Shown here: positions 50,930 to 59,210 of the stretch, piece after piece
Layout: the number at the start of each line of letters is the position of its first letter
Numbering within the stretch: the first letter of the stretch is position 1
Assembly (NCBI RefSeq): GCF_964021845.1
Contig: NZ_CAXHZC010000007.1
Location: forward strand, 248,001 to 312,000
Source: Arcticibacterium sp964021845
GTDB lineage: Bacteria > Bacteroidota > Bacteroidia > Cytophagales > Spirosomataceae
Direction of reading: 5' to 3'
DNA length: 64,000 nucleotides
The notes under the pieces: generated by a model
Databases searched by the model: none
What the model was told of the DNA's origin: nothing
The model's input: only the letters and a program-made list of their open reading frames with translations
Program-made: the position numbers and the translations under genes

Positions 50930-53407
50930 TTAAGAACCGCACATCTCACAATCATCCGGATTATCTAAAGAGCATTGCATGGCGGCAAACTTCTGCTCTT
51001 CTTCAGACATCTCTACAAACGAACTAGCGGCTTTTGCCAATTCTTCGTTCTTTACAGCGTACTCCTTGTAATCCAAAGGTTTTTCATTAATCTTCTCTGT
51101 GGTAGGCTTCGTTTGCTGCAGAGCTTGCTTGTCTACTGTAAACTTAACGGCATCCACAGCCGCTTTAGTACGTAGGTAATACATTCCTGTTTTAAGACCC
51201 GCTTTCCATGCGTAAAAGTGCATAGATGTAAGCTTACCAAAGTTAGGATCTTGCATAAAGATATTCATTGACTGGCTTTGGCAAATGTACGCCCCTCTAT
51301 CTGCCGCCATGTCGATTATTACTTTCTGCTTAATCTCCCATGAAGTCTTATAAAGGTCTTTCAGTGTTTGAGGGATTTCATCAATATGCTGCACAGAACC
51401 ATTGGCTGCTATCAGCTTATTCTTCATTCCTTCGTTCCACATGTTAATCTTAACCAAGTCTCTTAAAAGGTGTTTGTTTACAATAGCAAACTCACCTGAA
51501 AGAACCCTTCTAGAGTAAATATTAGAAGTATAAGGCTCAAAACACTCATTGTTTCCAAGAATCTGGCTTGTGGAAGCCGTAGGCATTGGAGCTAATAAAA
51601 GTGAGTTTCTTACACCATTTTTAACTACCTTCTTTCTCAAGTCTTCCCAATCCCATCTGTTTGATTCTGGTTTAACATCCCACATATCAAACTGGAATAT
51701 TCCTTTTGAAATCGGAGAACCTTCCCATGTTTCATAAGCACCTTCCTCTATAGCTAACTCCATAGAAGTCTCCATGGAAGCAAAGTAAATAGTTTCGAAG
51801 ATCTCCTTGTTCAATTGCTGTGCTTCGGCAGAATCAAAAGGCATTCTTAAGTGAATGAATGTATCTGCTAAACCCTGAATACCTATTCCTATAGGTCTAT
51901 GTCTTTTGTTACTATTCTCTGCTTCTTTAACAGGATAATAGTTAACATCAATAATCTTATTAAGGTTACGAGTAACCACCTTCGTGATTTCGTAAAGTTT
52001 CTGATGGTCAAACTTAATACCATTACCAAAATCGTCCATTTCGACATATTTCGGAAGTGCGATAGAAGCTAGATTACAAACAGCCACCTCATCAGGAGAT
52101 GTAAACTCTATAATCTCGGTACATAAGTTAGAAGACTTGATAGTACCTAGGTTCTTCTGGTTAGACTTTTTATTACAAGCGTCTTTGTATAAGATATAAG
52201 GTGTACCTGTTTCTATCTGAGACTCTAGTATTTTAAACCAAAGTTGCTGAGCTTTTACTTGCTTTCTAGCTTTCCCTTCAGACTCATACTTCTCATATAG
52301 TTTCTCAAAGTCATCGCCATAGGCATCTGCCAATCCTGGGCACTCATGTGGGCAGAATAAAGACCATTCTGCATCAGCTTCAACTCGTTTCATGAATAAA
52401 TCAGAAATCCACATAGCATAGAATAAATCTCTAGCTCTCATCTCATCTTTACCATGATTCTTCCTCAAATCAAGGAAATCATCTATATCTGCATGCCATG
52501 GCTCTAAATAAATTGCAAATGACCCTTTACGTTTTCCACCCCCTTGGTCCACATATCTGGCTGTATCATTATAAACACGAAGCATAGGCACTATACCATT
52601 TGACGTTCCATTAGTTCCTTTAATATAAGACCCCTTTGCTCTTACATTATGGATAGAAAGTCCTATTCCCCCCGCTGATTGAGAGATTTTGGCACATTGC
52701 TTAAGCGTATCATAAATACCATCAATACTGTCATCTTTCATGGTTAACAAGAAACATGACGACAACTGTGGCTTAGGTGTACCTGCATTAAATAGTGTAG
52801 GTGTGGCATGTGTAAACCATCTGTCAGAAAGAAGCTCATAAGTTTCTAGCACTCTTTCTATAGCTTCACCATGGATACCCACGGCTACCCTCATTAGCAT
52901 ATGCTGAGGACGCTCCACTATCTTACCATTAAGTTTAAGTAGGTAAGATTTTTCTAACGTTTTATATCCGAAATAATCATAACCATAATCACGGTCATAA
53001 ATTATTGTAGAATCTAATAAGGCTGCGTTTTTCTGAATTACCTTCCAAACATCTTTTGCTATCAATGATGCATTTTCTCCCGTTTTAGGATCTTCATATT
53101 GATAAAGCATTTTCATAGTCCCTGAAAAAGACTTCAAGGTATTCTTATGAAGATTAGATATGGCTACTCTAGCCGCCAACTGAGCATAATCAGGATGCTT
53201 TGTTGTCATTGATGCAGCCGTTTCTGCCGCAAGGCTATCAAGCTGTGAAGTAGAAACACCATCATATATCCCAGAAACCACCTTCATGGCAACTTCAACT
53301 GGTTGTACAAAATTGGGATCTAGACCATAGCAGAGTCTTTCGATTCGGGCCGTTACTTTGTCAAACTTTACCGATTCCCGGCGTCCGTCTCTTTTGATTA
53401 CATACAT
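50930..53407 (-). CDS. nrdA: Class Ia ribonucleotide reductase, large (catalytic) subunit, eukaryote-like
   Basis: 825 residues. An ATP-cone covers about 1-95 (YVIKRDGRRESVKFDKV), so activity is controlled by dATP/ATP. Catalytic blocks are LSSCFLLTMKDDSIDGIYDT and SSNLCTEIIEF ... VAVCNLAS, nearly the same as in human RRM1. The C-terminus is CEMCGS with Cys820 and Cys823, the pair that re-reduces the active site. It reduces ribonucleoside diphosphates with NrdB. The two subunit genes converge rather than forming an operon. DnaA-box-like sites lie 235-410 bases upstream of the start. A -7 box at 53435 is the best promoter candidate. Confidence 0.95.
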   Translation of the reverse strand: MYVIKRDGRRESVKFDKVTARIERLCYGLDPNFVQPVEVAMKVVSGIYDGVSTSQLDSLAAETAASMTTKHPDYAQLAARVAISNLHKNTLKSFSGTMKMLYQYEDPKTGENASLIAKDVWKVIQKNAALLDSTIIYDRDYGYDYFGYKTLEKSYLLKLNGKIVERPQHMLMRVAVGIHGEAIERVLETYELLSDRWFTHATPTLFNAGTPKPQLSSCFLLTMKDDSIDGIYDTLKQCAKISQSAGGIGLSIHNVRAKGSYIKGTNGTSNGIVPMLRVYNDTARYVDQGGGKRKGSFAIYLEPWHADIDDFLDLRKNHGKDEMRARDLFYAMWISDLFMKRVEADAEWSLFCPHECPGLADAYGDDFEKLYEKYESEGKARKQVKAQQLWFKILESQIETGTPYILYKDACNKKSNQKNLGTIKSSNLCTEIIEFTSPDEVAVCNLASIALPKYVEMDDFGNGIKFDHQKLYEITKVVTRNLNKIIDVNYYPVKEAENSNKRHRPIGIGIQGLADTFIHLRMPFDSAEAQQLNKEIFETIYFASMETSMELAIEEGAYETWEGSPISKGIFQFDMWDVKPESNRWDWEDLRKKVVKNGVRNSLLLAPMPTASTSQILGNNECFEPYTSNIYSRRVLSGEFAIVNKHLLRDLVKINMWNEGMKNKLIAANGSVQHIDEIPQTLKDLYKTSWEIKQKVIIDMAADRGAYICQSQSMNIFMQDPNFGKLTSMHFYAWKAGLKTGMYYLRTKAAVDAVKFTVDKQALQQTKPTTEKINEKPLDYKEYAVKNEELAKAASSFVEMSEEEQKFAAMQCSLDNPDDCEMCGS

Positions 53408-53434
53408 AGTGCAAAAATAATTTTAGGGGTATTA

Positions 53435-53442
53435 CAAAGATA
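53435..53442 (-). promoter_or_regulatory. -7 box candidate of nrdA (TATCTTTG on the minus strand)
   Basis: CAAAGATA on the plus strand reads TATCTTTG on the minus strand, an exact TAnnTTTG match, 27 bases before the nrdA start codon. No exact -33 box is seen. Confidence 0.45.
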
Positions 53443-53641
53443 TATAAGTTAATTTTTCATTACTAAATCATTAACTCTCGATTATCAGGATTACAAAATA
53501 AATGAGAATTCAAGGTAAAAAAAAGTGTCATTTTTGTTTGGATTTCCACCAATGGTAAAATTCTACAAGAGCGATTCTTTGTATGTCTTTATTATCAAGG
53601 ATTTAAAAGAAGAGGCAAATTAGAATAGTACCATTCTAAAG

Positions 53642-53663
53642 TTATCCACATTTTTTATCCACT
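53642..53663 (+). promoter_or_regulatory. Two DnaA-box-like sites in tandem
   Basis: TTATCCACA (53642-53650) is a perfect match to the classical DnaA box; TTATCCACT (53655-53663) differs at the last base. They are 13 bases apart in the same orientation. Confidence 0.6.
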
Positions 53664-53810
53664 AAAACCCGAACCCAAAGAACCTAAGTCCATTTATAGG
53701 CGGAAAGCCTAAATAACACGTTTTATGTTACTTACACCCTAAAGCTAAAGCTTTTATTTTAGAACTTTCAAATAATACTGAAAATTAATTAGTCGATTGA
53801 CTAATTATTT

Positions 53811-53819
53811 TGTGGATAA
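53811..53819 (-). promoter_or_regulatory. DnaA-box-like site, reverse orientation
   Basis: TGTGGATAA is the exact reverse complement of TTATCCACA. It directly follows the AT-rich palindrome at 53787-53806. Confidence 0.55.
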
Positions 53820-53843
53820 GTATCAAACGACGTATTAGCAGTA

Positions 53844-54518
53844 TCAATCGTTACATTCCATTAGAAATAATTTGCCTTTTTCGAATTTGATACTCATTAA
53901 ACCATCTTTATCAACTTCATTGCTATTGCCTAACCTTTTCCCTATTTCTAGGCTCTCTTTCTTTAACGGATATTTCAAATTAGAAGTTTCAATATTTTCA
54001 GCTTTTGGTACAGGTATTAAAGAAATGACCGTTCCTGCCTTATACCATTTTTCAAATTTCGTTAAGCCAGGCTCTAAAGGAATAATTTTAGAATAATCAT
54101 CTAGCATCACAAGTTTAATTTTAGAATTGTACTTTACCAAGTTTAAAAGGTTCGCAATCGTGTGGTCCATTCTTCTTCCTGTAGCCCAAAGTATATTCAC
54201 TGCAGGAAAACCTTTCTCTATCAAAAACTCAATTCCTTTTTCTAAATCCGTCTTATCTTGGTCTGGTGTGTGCATAATTTCAATGGGAAACTGCTCTTCC
54301 CTAATTTTATCCACATCCACTCCTTCTCTGTCAAAATCGCCCAGCAAGACGTCAACTTTAATACCTAAACTTAAAACCCTGTCAATAGCACCATCTAGTA
54401 CCACCACATATGGCGACCAACCTAGAAGCTCTTCCATGAGTTCAAACTTGCAGGCGGCTCCGTTAGCTATCAATAAAGCAGGCTCTTGTTTATCTTTTAC
54501 TATATGATGCGATGACAT
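53844..54518 (-). CDS. thiN: Thiamine pyrophosphokinase
   Basis: 224 residues, normal length. The enzyme converts thiamine to thiamine diphosphate with ATP. Family motifs: VVLDGAIDRVLSLG (39-52), LLGDFD (58-63), TPDQDKTDLEKG (84-95) and ATGRRMDH (112-119). The C-terminal beta domain (about 140-220) is shorter and less conserved, as is usual. It is a separate minus-strand gene upstream of the nrdA regulatory region. A perfect DnaA box lies inside the coding sequence at 54307. Confidence 0.9.
   Translation of the reverse strand: MSSHHIVKDKQEPALLIANGAACKFELMEELLGWSPYVVVLDGAIDRVLSLGIKVDVLLGDFDREGVDVDKIREEQFPIEIMHTPDQDKTDLEKGIEFLIEKGFPAVNILWATGRRMDHTIANLLNLVKYNSKIKLVMLDDYSKIIPLEPGLTKFEKWYKAGTVISLIPVPKAENIETSNLKYPLKKESLEIGKRLGNSNEVDKDGLMSIKFEKGKLFLMECND
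54307..54315 (+). promoter_or_regulatory. DnaA-box-like site inside thiN
   Basis: TTATCCACA, perfect match, in the thiN reading frame. Alone it could be chance; it is listed because it lies within 700 bases of three similar sites. Confidence 0.35.
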
Positions 54519-54574
54519 TTCAAAAATTTAGATTTTACATTCAGGCTAAATTAGAAATTAGCCTTGAATCAAAG

Positions 54575-54607
54575 AAAAATGCTCACACTTTTCAGCGTGA
54601 GCATTTT
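54575..54607 (-). terminator. Terminator of lolA
   Basis: AAAATGCTCAC (54576-54586) and GTGAGCATTTT (54597-54607) form a perfect 11-bp stem with a 10-base loop. On the minus strand it ends in TTTTTCTTT. Confidence 0.8.
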
Positions 54608-54627
54608 CAAATATTATTTTATGAAGC

Positions 54628-55272
54628 TTATCTCAAATCTACCACTTCTACTCCCGGGTGCTTTGCTGTATTAAAAGTGAAGTAGCTATCTGCCAAAGCT
54701 ACGTTTGGACTAAACCTCACGATATCAAAAGCCGTTACTTTACCCGAACCGTCTGTAAGTTTCCAGTTTTTAATTTCTTTAGTAGACTTACTTACGCCTA
54801 TTTCTACTTTCTGAATATTGCCCTTACTTTTTAAAGGAATTAATTCTATCAAATCACAAGAAGCACCACCTATGGTAGCCGTACCCTTGTGCGTATATTT
54901 ATATCCTTTCTTGTAAATGCTGTAGATATTTGCCGGTGAAAATTGGGAATCGGCACTGCCGTCATACTCCGTTATGTTTACCTCATTAGTCTCTTCCACA
55001 TAAGAAAATATCTCCGACCCATTATTGTAAATCTCTTGGCCAGCCATGTTTAATTTGAACTTAACACCTTTGACAGCTATGCTGCCCGTACGTACACGTC
55101 CTTTTTTACCACTTGCACTAATTGCTCCGTAGGAGAAATTGGCGGTAAAAGTTTTCATGTTTTTATACTTTGTGCTCATTGCATCTAAAACTGCCCCTGC
55201 TTTAGCATCTTGAGCACTTGTCCCAAAATTAACCAAGAGCAAAAGAGCCAATAAAACCTGTATTTTTTTCAT
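54628..55272 (-). CDS. lolA: Outer membrane lipoprotein carrier protein LolA
   Basis: 214 residues with a signal peptide ending FGTSAQ (about 20). LolA carries lipoproteins across the periplasm to the outer membrane. Its unclosed beta-barrel is recognisable: MKTFTANFSYGAIS, the strand GSIAVKGVKFKLNMAGQEIY, DLIELIPLKS and a final VVDLR. Position after ftsK is a common Bacteroidota order. LolB is not expected in this phylum. The gap to ftsK is 108 bases and holds a -7 box candidate, so lolA probably has its own promoter. Confidence 0.88.
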   Translation of the reverse strand: MKKIQVLLALLLLVNFGTSAQDAKAGAVLDAMSTKYKNMKTFTANFSYGAISASGKKGRVRTGSIAVKGVKFKLNMAGQEIYNNGSEIFSYVEETNEVNITEYDGSADSQFSPANIYSIYKKGYKYTHKGTATIGGASCDLIELIPLKSKGNIQKVEIGVSKSTKEIKNWKLTDGSGKVTAFDIVRFSPNVALADSYFTFNTAKHPGVEVVDLR

Positions 55273-55331
55273 TCTATTTAATTAAACAATGACCAAAAGC
55301 CCATTATGTAAGGCCTATGTCAAATTGGACA

Positions 55332-55339
55332 CAAAATTA
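55332..55339 (-). promoter_or_regulatory. -7 box candidate of lolA (TAATTTTG on the minus strand)
   Basis: CAAAATTA on the plus strand. It lies 59 bases before the lolA start. Just downstream of it, plus-strand 55318-55331 reads TGTCAAATTGGACA, a degenerate inverted repeat similar to the sites upstream of secA and nrdB. Confidence 0.4.
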
Positions 55340-55380
55340 GCAGAAAAGTTTAAGACCGAATTGTTAATAAGCCTTTAATG

Positions 55381-57798
55381 TTATTTCTCCCGCTTAAGGC
55401 CTCTTAATACTTCTTCTAACTCTGTCATATCTTTGACCAAGACCTCACGTGCCTTACTTCCCTCAAAAGGTCCTACTATTCCTGCTCCTTCTAATTGATC
55501 AATAATTCTACCCGCTCTATTATAGCCTAGTTTCATCTTACGCTGAATCAATGAAGTACTTCCTTGCTGAAAAGTCACCAGAACCCTGGCAGCATCATCA
55601 AACATGACATCTAAAGCGGTAGGGTCAAAATCGAGAATGTCAGGCTCATCGTCACCAAAAAACTCGGGTAACATATACGCAGACTCATATCCACGCTGCT
55701 CTCCAATATAATCACATATACCTTCTATCTCTGGTGTGTCTACAAACGGACATTGCAACCTGACCATGTCGGAGCCCATAGATAAAAGCATATCCCCGTT
55801 ACCTACTAATTGGTCTGCACCGCCTGTATCTAAAATAGTACGTGAGTCTACCTTTGCCGTTACTTTAAAAGATATTCTGGCTGGGAAGTTGGCTTTAATC
55901 AGACCCGTAATCACATTGACCGAAGGCCGCTGTGTAGCTACTATTAAGTGTATCCCAATTGCTCTGGCCAACTGAGCCAAACGAGCTATCGGCTGCTCCA
56001 CTTCTTTACCAGCCGTCATCATTAAGTCTGCCAACTCATCAATCACCAATACGATGTAAGGCAAATACCTATTCCCTTTTTCTGGATTCAGTTTCCTTTT
56101 GGTGAATTTGGCATTATACTCTCTAATATTTCTTACGCCAGCGTCTTTCAGAAGGTTATACCTATTATCCATCTCTATACAAAGAGAGTTTAGTGTATAA
56201 ATCACCTTTTTAGTGTCCGTAATAATAGCATCTTCGGCATTTGGAAGTGTGGCCAAAAAGTGCCTTTCAATTTTATTGAACAGAGACAGCTCTACCTTTT
56301 TAGGATCCACCATCACAAACTTCACTTCTGAAGGGTGTTTCTTATATAATAAGGAAGCCAAAATAACATTGATTCCAACGGACTTACCCTGCCCCGTGGC
56401 TCCGGCCATCATTAAGTGAGGCATTTTGGCCAAATCCGATATAAATATTTCATTGGCAATGGTCTTCCCTAAAACTATTGGCAGCTCATATTTTGAGTTT
56501 TGAAACTTTTCGCCTCCAAAAACTGATTTCACAGAAACCATCTCTCTGTTTTTGTTTGGCACTTCTATCCCAATAGTACCTTTACCCGGCATTGGGGCAA
56601 TTATTCTAATTCCTAGTGCTGCTAAATTTAGGGCAATGTCGTCTTCAAGATTTTTAATCTTAGAGATTCTTACACCTGCTTCTGGAACAATCTCGTAAAG
56701 TGTTACTGTAGGCCCAATGGTAGCTTTAATAGAAGAAATCCCGATAGAGAAATTCTTCATGGTTTCCACAATGTTGATCTTATTAGCCTCCAGTTCTTCC
56801 TGAGAAACCTTTCCACCGCTCATGCCGCTATGGTCTGCCAATAAACTTATAGGTGGGTACATATAAGAAGACAAGTCAAGTTTTGGATCATAAGGTCCAA
56901 ACTCCTCCAAATCCTTATTATCATCGTTATCTTCTATCAAAAAGCTATTTTCCTTGTCAGAAACCTCTAAGGAAATTTCCTCTTCCTTTGGAGTCGGCTC
57001 TTCTTCTCTTTCAAAATTCTCCACACTGAAGGCTATTCCTCCTTCAAATGGCTTTTCTGCAATGGTGCTTGGCTCTTTAATTACTGGCTCCTCTATCTCA
57101 TTTGATGGCTCAATATCTACAGATGTAGCCGCCTTGACAGGAACAGCTTCATTTACATCGCCCTTTGGCGACTTCTTTAAGAAGTAATCGTCGATTTGGG
57201 TAAGGCCATGGAAAAACACCAACCATAAAAACAAAACCAAGACTATCAAAAGAATACTCCCCCAGCCCAAGGCATGGTTTAGCGATTGGTTTAATTGATA
57301 ACCTATGCCTCCGCTTATTTCTCCCTCGCCAAGACTAAACTGAAAAACAAAATAACCTAAGAAAATAGAGGTAAACAGCACATAAAAAATGCTGCCTTTG
57401 GCAAATCGGTTAAGGTTGACCTGAAACAAATCTTGCTGAAAAACGAGCCTAAACGCCGATAAGAAAATGATAGGAATCAAGCCAAAAGCCGCATAGCCAA
57501 ACCATTTGAAAATAAAATAATGCGAAATAAAAGCACCCAATACCCCCAAAGAGTTTTCCGCTTTTTTGCTACTATTTTCAATGGCCGTTCTGAAATTCTT
57601 TTGCACCAAATCCTGATCTGCCTCTCCCGTAAATAAATACGAAACGAAGGCTATCAACATCACCAAGGAAATAATGAGGAAAAAGACACCGCAAATAAGC
57701 TCTAGTTGAGCAGCCGATATTCCAAACGAACCCTCTTTCTTAGGAGACTTACGTTCTTTAGTTGGGGCCGATTTTTTCTTTCTGAAAGTTTTAGCCAT
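55381..57798 (-). CDS. ftsK: DNA translocase FtsK
   Basis: 805 residues. Four N-terminal membrane helices (about 33-57, 97-118, 137-155, 181-198) anchor it at the septum. An acidic linker (210-310) follows. The motor domain has Walker A GATGQGKS (466-473) and FVMVDPKKVELSLF. The C-terminal gamma winged-helix domain (about 740-800) ends TSLIQRKMKLGYNRAGRIID and reads KOPS-like signs on DNA. FtsK pumps chromosomes apart and activates Xer recombination at dif. It has a candidate -7 box TAATTTTG at 57828-57835 on the minus strand, about 30 bases before the start. Confidence 0.93.
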   Translation of the reverse strand: MAKTFRKKKSAPTKERKSPKKEGSFGISAAQLELICGVFFLIISLVMLIAFVSYLFTGEADQDLVQKNFRTAIENSSKKAENSLGVLGAFISHYFIFKWFGYAAFGLIPIIFLSAFRLVFQQDLFQVNLNRFAKGSIFYVLFTSIFLGYFVFQFSLGEGEISGGIGYQLNQSLNHALGWGSILLIVLVLFLWLVFFHGLTQIDDYFLKKSPKGDVNEAVPVKAATSVDIEPSNEIEEPVIKEPSTIAEKPFEGGIAFSVENFEREEEPTPKEEEISLEVSDKENSFLIEDNDDNKDLEEFGPYDPKLDLSSYMYPPISLLADHSGMSGGKVSQEELEANKINIVETMKNFSIGISSIKATIGPTVTLYEIVPEAGVRISKIKNLEDDIALNLAALGIRIIAPMPGKGTIGIEVPNKNREMVSVKSVFGGEKFQNSKYELPIVLGKTIANEIFISDLAKMPHLMMAGATGQGKSVGINVILASLLYKKHPSEVKFVMVDPKKVELSLFNKIERHFLATLPNAEDAIITDTKKVIYTLNSLCIEMDNRYNLLKDAGVRNIREYNAKFTKRKLNPEKGNRYLPYIVLVIDELADLMMTAGKEVEQPIARLAQLARAIGIHLIVATQRPSVNVITGLIKANFPARISFKVTAKVDSRTILDTGGADQLVGNGDMLLSMGSDMVRLQCPFVDTPEIEGICDYIGEQRGYESAYMLPEFFGDDEPDILDFDPTALDVMFDDAARVLVTFQQGSTSLIQRKMKLGYNRAGRIIDQLEGAGIVGPFEGSKAREVLVKDMTELEEVLRGLKREK

Positions 57799-57940
57799 TG
57801 TATTTTTTTAGAAAAGCAATTAAAGTACAAAATTAAGAAAAAATGCTTGATGCCCTTGCTTGAACAAATAGAACCTTCCAACTTCGAACGACCATGCTCC
57901 TAATAATATTCCCTCAGTCTCAGTTATAAGAAAAGTACCT

Positions 57941-58753
57941 TTAAGACACCACCACCTCCCTAATCCTAACCAATTGCTCTAATAAAGCTTCCAAATTATC
58001 TAAGTGCAGCATATTAGCTCCGTCTGACTTGGCGTTTGCTGGATCCGGGTGGGTTTCTATGAATAGGCCGTCTGCTCCCACTGCTATGGCGGCTTTGGCA
58101 ATGGTTCCAATTAACTCTGGATTTCCTCCTGTAACTCCTGAAGTTTGATTTGGTCTTTGAAGCGAATGTGTACAATCCATTATTACAGGTACGTCAAACT
58201 TTTTCATATCAATGATATTTCTATAATCTACAACCAAGTCTGAGTAACCAAAAGAGTTTCCACGCTCGGTAAGCATGACATTGGCGTCCGCATTTTCTTG
58301 TAATACTTTTTCAACCGCAAAACCCATAGACCCGCCAGACATAAATTGACCTTTTTTTATGTTTACGGCCTTTCCTGTCTTTGCCGCAGCGGCCAAAAGC
58401 TCCGTTTGTCTACATAAAAAAGCAGGAATTTGTAAAACGTCCACATATTCTGCAGCCAATGCTGCTTCATAAGTCTCGTGTATGTCCGTTACGGTAGAAA
58501 CATTAAAAGTTTTGCCAATGTCTCCCAAAATCTTCAAAGCCTTCTTATCACCAATTCCTGTGAAAGAATCAGCTTTTGTCCTGTTGGCTTTTCTATAACT
58601 TCCTTTAAATATGAGCGGTACCTCTAGTTTGTCTGTGATTTTGACAATTTTCTCTGCTATAGAGAATGCGAGGTCACGACCTTCTATGGCACAGGGCCCT
58701 GCTAAAAGAAAGAAGTTATTAGAACTGTATTTTTTTGAGAAAAGGCTTTCCAT
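57941..58753 (-). CDS. kdsA: 3-deoxy-8-phosphooctulonate synthase KdsA, metal-dependent type
   Basis: 270 residues. KdsA joins phosphoenolpyruvate and arabinose 5-phosphate to make KDO-8-phosphate for lipopolysaccharide. Motifs: LLAGPCAIEGRDLAF (16-30), FKGSYRKANRT, DVLQIPAFLCRQTELL, VMLTERGNSFGY and HPDPANAKSDGANML. Cys21 in AGPC is the metal ligand of the metal-dependent class; the metal-free enzyme of E. coli has Asn there. The gene is divergent from acpP. No consensus -7 box was found on its strand. Confidence 0.93.
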   Translation of the reverse strand: MESLFSKKYSSNNFFLLAGPCAIEGRDLAFSIAEKIVKITDKLEVPLIFKGSYRKANRTKADSFTGIGDKKALKILGDIGKTFNVSTVTDIHETYEAALAAEYVDVLQIPAFLCRQTELLAAAAKTGKAVNIKKGQFMSGGSMGFAVEKVLQENADANVMLTERGNSFGYSDLVVDYRNIIDMKKFDVPVIMDCTHSLQRPNQTSGVTGGNPELIGTIAKAAIAVGADGLFIETHPDPANAKSDGANMLHLDNLEALLEQLVRIREVVVS

Positions 58754-58828
58754 GATGTTTTTAAGACCGTTTTAATTGTATATTACAAATGTCAACATTG
58801 TTAAGGAAATCAAAAAACCAATGGGTAT

Positions 58829-58860
58829 TTTGTTGGTTTCAGAAAAATAAATTTTCTTTG
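58829..58860 (+). promoter_or_regulatory. acpP promoter
   Basis: TTTG (58829-58832), a 20-base spacer and TTTCTTTG (58853-58860), one mismatch from TAnnTTTG. It lies 29 bases before the acpP start. Confidence 0.55.
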
Positions 58861-58889
58861 CAGTGATTTAAACCAAAAACATTGTAATA

Positions 58890-59126
58890 ATGTCAGATAT
58901 CGCATCGAAAGTAACGAAAATTATTGTTGAAAAATTAGGCGTTGAAGAGTCAGAAGTGACTGTTGAGGCTTCTTTCACAAACGATTTAGGAGCAGATTCT
59001 CTTGATACAGTTGAACTTATCATGGAATTTGAAAAGGAATTCAATGTTTCTATTCCAGACGATCAAGCAGAAAATATCCAGACAGTAGGTCAGGCTATTT
59101 CTTATTTAGAAGATAACACTAAGTAA
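58890..59126 (+). CDS. acpP: Acyl carrier protein
   Basis: 78 residues. The phosphopantetheine site is LGADSLDTVEL with Ser37. The rest fits AcpP: acidic helices, VEESEVTVEASFTNDLG before the site and IPDDQAENIQTVGQA after. It holds growing acyl chains during fatty acid synthesis. The next gene is fabF, the standard partner. A hairpin with a T-run stands between them, which would allow acpP to be made in excess over fabF and rnc. Confidence 0.96.
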   Translation: MSDIASKVTKIIVEKLGVEESEVTVEASFTNDLGADSLDTVELIMEFEKEFNVSIPDDQAENIQTVGQAISYLEDNTK

Positions 59127-59144
59127 TTTTCTTAATACATTTTG

Positions 59145-59197
59145 AAGGTTCAATATCCAGTTTTTACTAAAGTTGGCTGTTGAACCTTTCCTTTTTT
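59145..59197 (+). terminator. Partial terminator / attenuator between acpP and fabF
   Basis: AAGGTTCAA (59145-59153) pairs with TTGAACCTT (59180-59188), a 9-bp stem with a long loop, followed by CTTTTTTT (59190-59197). fabF has no separate promoter that I can see in the remaining bases, so read-through is expected. Confidence 0.6.
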
Positions 59198-59210
59198 TAA
59201 TAAGACCAAT

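Larger units (their letters stand above)
53408..53843. other. 436-bp AT-rich intergenic region upstream of nrdA with DnaA-box-like sites
   Basis: No convincing ORF. Contents from left: a minus-strand -7 box for nrdA (53435-53442), two DnaA-type sites (53642, 53655), an AT-rich palindrome with arms AATTAGTC (53787-53794) and GACTAATT (53799-53806) around GATT, and a third DnaA-type site (53811). The palindrome also lies just past the thiN stop and could be a weak terminator. The region could be a regulatory region for nrdA or part of a replication origin. Confidence 0.55.

Noticed and set aside
53412..53419. CAAAAATA, a minus-strand -7 match very close to the nrdA start
   Set aside because: It ends only 4 bases before the ATG, which would require a leaderless or truncated message; the box at 53435 fits better.
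54127..54507. 126-codon open frame antisense to thiN
   Set aside because: It mirrors thiN codons; the translated product is Ser/Ile-rich without any family match.
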